A DNA stretch of 8,170 nucleotides, taken from NCBI GenBank assembly GCA_904420265.1, contig CAJFUU010000003.1:1-8170 (forward strand). The letters run 5' to 3'. This DNA comes from an uncultured Clostridia bacterium (lineage in GTDB: Bacteria > Bacillota > Clostridia > Christensenellales > Aristaeellaceae). Both the position numbers and the translations under genes were made by a program. This document shows positions 5,770-8,170 of the stretch, piece by piece. Numbering within the stretch: position 1 is the first letter of the stretch; every line of letters starts with the position of its first letter. Below the pieces are notes generated by a model. That model was not told the origin of the DNA. It searched no databases and was given only the letters and a program-made list of their open reading frames with translations.

Positions 5770-6805
5770 TTAGGGCGGATATTTCGTCCGGCAAAGGGGG
5801 CCGTCGGGATTCGCCTTGCGGGGGGCGGGGCGAGAGCGAACTGGCATTGATTTGCGCGGATATATTACTACGGAGCGGATGACTCATCTGGGGGGATTTG
5901 GGAGGGAATTTGTCCTGCGAGGGGCGGTTGAAGAGAGAACCTTGGCATATCACTATGGGATGGATAGCCTATCCGGCAGGGCGGTCAGGTGCGCGATTGG
6001 GTATGCACCTGGAAAGGGGCGAGGGGAGAGCGAGCGGTATTGGTTTGCAGGAGCATACCGTATGGGACGGACAGGCCGTCTGGCGAGGGGATTTTGGTAT
6101 GCATTGGCCTGCGCGGACGCATCCGCTATGGAATGGATGGCCTATCCGGCGAGGCGGTGGGGTGCGCGATTGGGTATGCACCTGGAAAGGGGCGAGGCAA
6201 GAACGAGCCGGTATTGGTTTACAGGAGCATACCTCTATGGGACGGATAGACCGTCTGGCGAGGGGATTTTGATATGTATTGGCCTATGCGAGCACATTCG
6301 CTATGGAACGGATGGCTTATCTGGCGGGGCGTTTGGATACGCGATTGGGTATGCGCCTGGAAAGGGGCGAGGGGAGAGAGGGCTGGAATTGGTCTGCAGG
6401 GGCATATCGTATGGCACAGACAGGCCGTCTGGCGAGGGGGTTGGTATGTATTGGCCTGCGCGGCCGCATCCGCTATGGAATGGATAGCCTATCCGGCGGG
6501 GTCGGGTACGCGATTGGGTATGCGTCCGGAAAGGGACGAGGGGAGAGCAAGCCGGTATTGGTTTACAGGGGCATATCGCTTATGGGACAGATAGGCCGTC
6601 TGACAAGGGGATGTTGGATGGCGTTGGCCTGCGCGGGCGCATCCGCTATGGAACGGATAGCCTATCCGGCGGGGCGGTCAGGTGCGCGATTGGATATGCG
6701 CCTGGAAAGGGGCGAGGGGAAAGCGAGTGGTATCCGTTTGTGCGGATTCGCTTAGGGAAGAATGCTTGTCCGGCAAAGGGTTTTCGACCGGGGCATCCGA
6801 CCTTG
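5770..6805. repeat. Higher-order tandem repeat array, period about 173 bases
   Basis: The head sequence TATGGRAYGGAYRGSCYRTC followed by YGGCGRGG recurs at 5954, 6061, 6127, 6236, 6302, 6410, 6474, 6581 and 6647. Intervals alternate: 107, 66, 109, 66, 108, 64, 107, 66. Units A (about 107) and B (about 66) share the head, a GATT-GGTATG core and a GTATTGG...GGGCAT tail; A carries about 40 extra bases, including the purine-rich GGAAAGGGGCGAGGGGAGAG. Copies of the landmark GCGATTGG start at 5993, 6166, 6341, 6510 and 6686, so the full period is 169-176. More decayed copies extend left to about 5770 and right to about 6805. The period is not a multiple of three and indels are frequent, so it does not encode a repeat protein. 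It fills most of the gap between the XhlA-like and holin genes. Nothing else was seen at 5596-5770 except small hairpins. Confidence 0.9.
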
Positions 6806-6838
6806 AGGGGCGATGGCGGGATTGCCGGGGCGCGTCGT

Positions 6839-7060
6839 TCAGATGCCTTTTCCCTTGAGGTCGCGGATGTCGTGTTCCGCCTCCGTCATGCGGCCCTCCA
6901 GGCGCGTGGTGCGCACAACCACGCCGTTATGCTCGTCCACCTTTTTTTCGAGTTGGTCAATGCGATAAATGGTTAAATCGGTCTGGCGGCGCTGAGCCAC
7001 CAGCGAGCCGATCAAAGACAGCCCGCCGGTGATCAGCGCCACGATAATCGTATCGCTCAC
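6839..7060 (-). CDS. Small XhlA-like membrane/coiled-coil protein of phage lysis module
   Basis: A 73-residue protein starting at GTG 7060. An N-terminal membrane segment (residues 4-21, IIVALITGGLSLIGSLVA) is followed by a charged heptad-like helix (about 31-71, YRIDQLEKKVDEHN...RLEGRMTEAEHDIRDLKGK), the layout of XhlA/haemolysin-like proteins encoded next to holins and endolysins in Firmicutes phages. They are thought to help holin function or tether lysis proteins at the membrane; the exact role here is inference. The GTG start is supported by AGGAGG (7067-7072) six bases upstream, inside the end of the endolysin gene; only one base separates the two genes. The frame continues upstream but there it overlaps the endolysin and has no start signal. 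It is too short for many gene finders, but the signals are good. Confidence 0.75.
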   Translation of the reverse strand: MSDTIIVALITGGLSLIGSLVAQRRQTDLTIYRIDQLEKKVDEHNGVVVRTTRLEGRMTEAEHDIRDLKGKGI

Positions 7061-7061
7061 G

Positions 7062-8081
7062 CTATGCCTCCTGTATTTCGTTCTCCTGCAAAACGCTGTA
7101 CTTGTTGGAAACCCAGGCTGTGGTGTCGTCAATGGCGATGCAGTACCAGCCGTTGCGCGCCGTGGCGATATGCGGATAGGTTTCGCCCTCGTGGACAATG
7201 GTGATGATGCCGTAGCTGGTGTCCGGGCCCTTGCGCGCGTAGACGCTGCCGCCGGTAATGGCCACGATTGGAACGGCAGGCTGTGTGTCGCCGTCGTCCT
7301 CATCCGTGGGGGCGTCGCCATTGAGAGCGTCCAGCGCCGCCATCAGCGCCGCATGGGTCAAGGGGCCGTAGTCGCCGTCTGCGTCCAGGTCGTGGGCGCG
7401 CTGGAATTGCTTAACCGCCTCTTCCGTTTCCGCGCCATAATAACCATCCGCGCCGTATTTGGGCAGTTCATAGCCCAGTTCCAGAAGGTACGTTTGCAAA
7501 TCGCGCACGTCCGTGCCCGAGCTGCCGCGCTTAAGCAACCGTGAACCCAGCGTGCTGTCCTCGTCCGGCACGCCGCCGTCGCCCTGGTCGGCAATCCAGC
7601 GGATGGCCATGAAGTACCTCCGCTTGCTGGTGGCACGGCTTTTGCAGTATTCGCGCAGATTTTTGACGGTGGGACCGGTACCGCTGCCGTGACCGCAGCA
7701 CTGGCCGCCCCCGACGTACATTTCCACATGGCCAACGTCCAGCGTGTGGCTGGTGTTGCCCTTGAAATACAGACAGTCGCCGGGCAGGAGTTTGCTTTCG
7801 TCCGGGTAGTAACCGCTGGTTTCATCGACCACAACGCCGTTGGCGCGGTTTTTGATTTGGGCGTTGGTGTTGGAACCGATGTCGATTCCCGCCGCCGCCT
7901 GAATCGCCGCCTGCACGGCGCTGGAGCAGTCCGAATACCCCTTCTGCGTGGTGTTTCCCGGCGTGTTGTCCGGCTTGCCGAAGAAGTATTTGCGGTTTCC
8001 ACCCTGCGTGTAGCTGTTTTTGCGCACGCGCCCCAGCATCAGATCAGACGCAAGGTCGCGAAGTCCTTCGTTGTCTGCCAT
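7062..8081 (-). CDS. Modular phage endolysin: NlpC/P60, peptidoglycan-binding, SH3
   Basis: A 339-residue cell-wall hydrolase without a signal peptide, as expected of a holin-dependent endolysin. Residues 1-165 form an NlpC/P60 cysteine peptidase: YSDCSSA with Cys52, LLPGDCLYF at 98-106, and GHVEMYVGGG with His118; His131 in GHGSG is a possible third residue. Residues 180-250 are a PG_binding_1 domain (LKRGSSGTDVRDLQTYL ... YYGAETEEAVKQFQ), then an acidic linker (TDEDDGDTQ), then a bacterial SH3 domain at about 277-336 (GGSVYARKGPDTSYG ... GWYCIAIDDTTAWVSNKY). The catalytic domain probably cuts stem peptides and the other two bind wall. GGGAGGG (8088-8094) touches an in-frame ATG at 8087 but is six bases from the ATG at 8081, so I favour 8081. 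It leads the module and is followed after one base by the XhlA-like gene. Confidence 0.9.
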   Translation of the reverse strand: MADNEGLRDLASDLMLGRVRKNSYTQGGNRKYFFGKPDNTPGNTTQKGYSDCSSAVQAAIQAAAGIDIGSNTNAQIKNRANGVVVDETSGYYPDESKLLPGDCLYFKGNTSHTLDVGHVEMYVGGGQCCGHGSGTGPTVKNLREYCKSRATSKRRYFMAIRWIADQGDGGVPDEDSTLGSRLLKRGSSGTDVRDLQTYLLELGYELPKYGADGYYGAETEEAVKQFQRAHDLDADGDYGPLTHAALMAALDALNGDAPTDEDDGDTQPAVPIVAITGGSVYARKGPDTSYGIITIVHEGETYPHIATARNGWYCIAIDDTTAWVSNKYSVLQENEIQEA

Positions 8082-8101
8082 TTTCATCCCTCCCGTGGTG
8101 C

Positions 8102-8107
8102 ATTATA
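8102..8107 (-). promoter_or_regulatory. Possible -10 element before the endolysin gene
   Basis: TATAAT on the minus strand, with no convincing -35 (the position is occupied by the hairpin element). A start near 8095 would leave an extremely short leader. It is perfect as a hexamer but weak in context; real transcription may come from upstream of the window. Confidence 0.25.
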
Positions 8108-8111
8108 AGCG

Positions 8112-8158
8112 CCCCGCCGCATCGGGGTTCCGCAACCAAGGCATATCACTGCGGAACC
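8112..8158. repeat. Two-hairpin intergenic element, copy 2
   Basis: CCCCG/CGGGG (8112-8116 with 8123-8127) followed by TTCCGCA/TGCGGAA (8128-8134 with 8150-8156; extendable to nine pairs, 8126-8134 with 8150-8158). The loop includes GGCATATCAC. Order and sequence match the element at 4933-4980, and AACC-NN-GGCATATCACT also occurs at the left part of the tandem array (5939-5955). Confidence 0.5.
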
Positions 8159-8170
8159 GTAACGTTCGTA

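Noticed and set aside
5519..5953. A minus-strand open frame of 144 codons overlapping the holin start
   Set aside because: It runs through repeat sequence and overlaps the holin gene in another frame; the holin has the proper ribosome binding site and membrane segments.
5816..6487. A 223-codon plus-strand open frame, with other long frames, across the tandem array
   Set aside because: Similar peptides (GYAPGKGRGE, YGTDRPSGEG) appear in all three frames because unit lengths of 169-176 shift the phase. There is no ribosome binding site. The frames are open only because the repeat is poor in stop codons.
5786..6780. GTCCGGCAAAGGG at 5786-5798 and 6768-6780 as attachment-site or target-site direct repeats flanking an insertion
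   Set aside because: Both copies fall within decayed repeat units at the array edges and align to the repeat itself, which explains them more simply.
5770..6805. CRISPR array
   Set aside because: Repeat units are 66-109 bases and the stretches between the heads are conserved copy to copy, so there are no unique spacers. No cas genes are in the window.

Overview
This window looks like the chromosome of a high-GC member of the Clostridia (Bacillota). The evidence is family content rather than one marker gene: a human-type adenylosuccinate lyase followed by a TIGR04076 protein, a clostridial AlkA-like glycosylase, a short-chain flavodoxin of the Megasphaera/Clostridium type paired with a DUF3793 protein, and strong AGGAGG-type ribosome binding sites. 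Genus cannot be told from this piece.

Left part (1-2165, + strand): the 3' end of purB, then a closely spaced small TIGR04076 gene. About 700 bases without a convincing gene follow; they hold a possible promoter, one strong terminator-like hairpin and other foldable stretches. Next is an alkA-type DNA glycosylase with its own extended -10 promoter. It converges on the next operon through a gap with hairpins facing both ways.

Middle (2461-4920): a two-gene minus-strand operon, DUF3793 then flavodoxin, starts from a near-consensus promoter (TTGACA-17-TACAAT). Two copies of the palindrome GTTAG-N6-CTAAC lie downstream of it, one at the expected transcription start and one just before the ribosome binding site. 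This suggests repression, most likely by a metal-responsive regulator, with flavodoxin made when iron is short. A lipoate-protein ligase gene runs divergently from its own promoter (TTGATT-17-TATAAT) and has a hairpin-rich leader.

Right part (5209-8170): a minus-strand phage-type lysis module. A modular endolysin (NlpC/P60, peptidoglycan-binding and SH3 domains) is followed one base later by a 73-residue membrane/coiled-coil XhlA-like protein, and further on by a holin-like membrane protein. Between the last two lies the oddest feature of the window: about 1 kb of non-coding tandem repeat, roughly 5770-6805. It is built from alternating ~107-base and ~66-base units that are themselves related, so the higher-order period is about 173 bases. 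Its edges are more decayed than its centre. Short two-hairpin elements at 4933-4980 and 8112-8158 resemble each other and share a short core with the array, which hints at an intergenic repeat family. No tRNA, rRNA, CRISPR array or transposase was seen.
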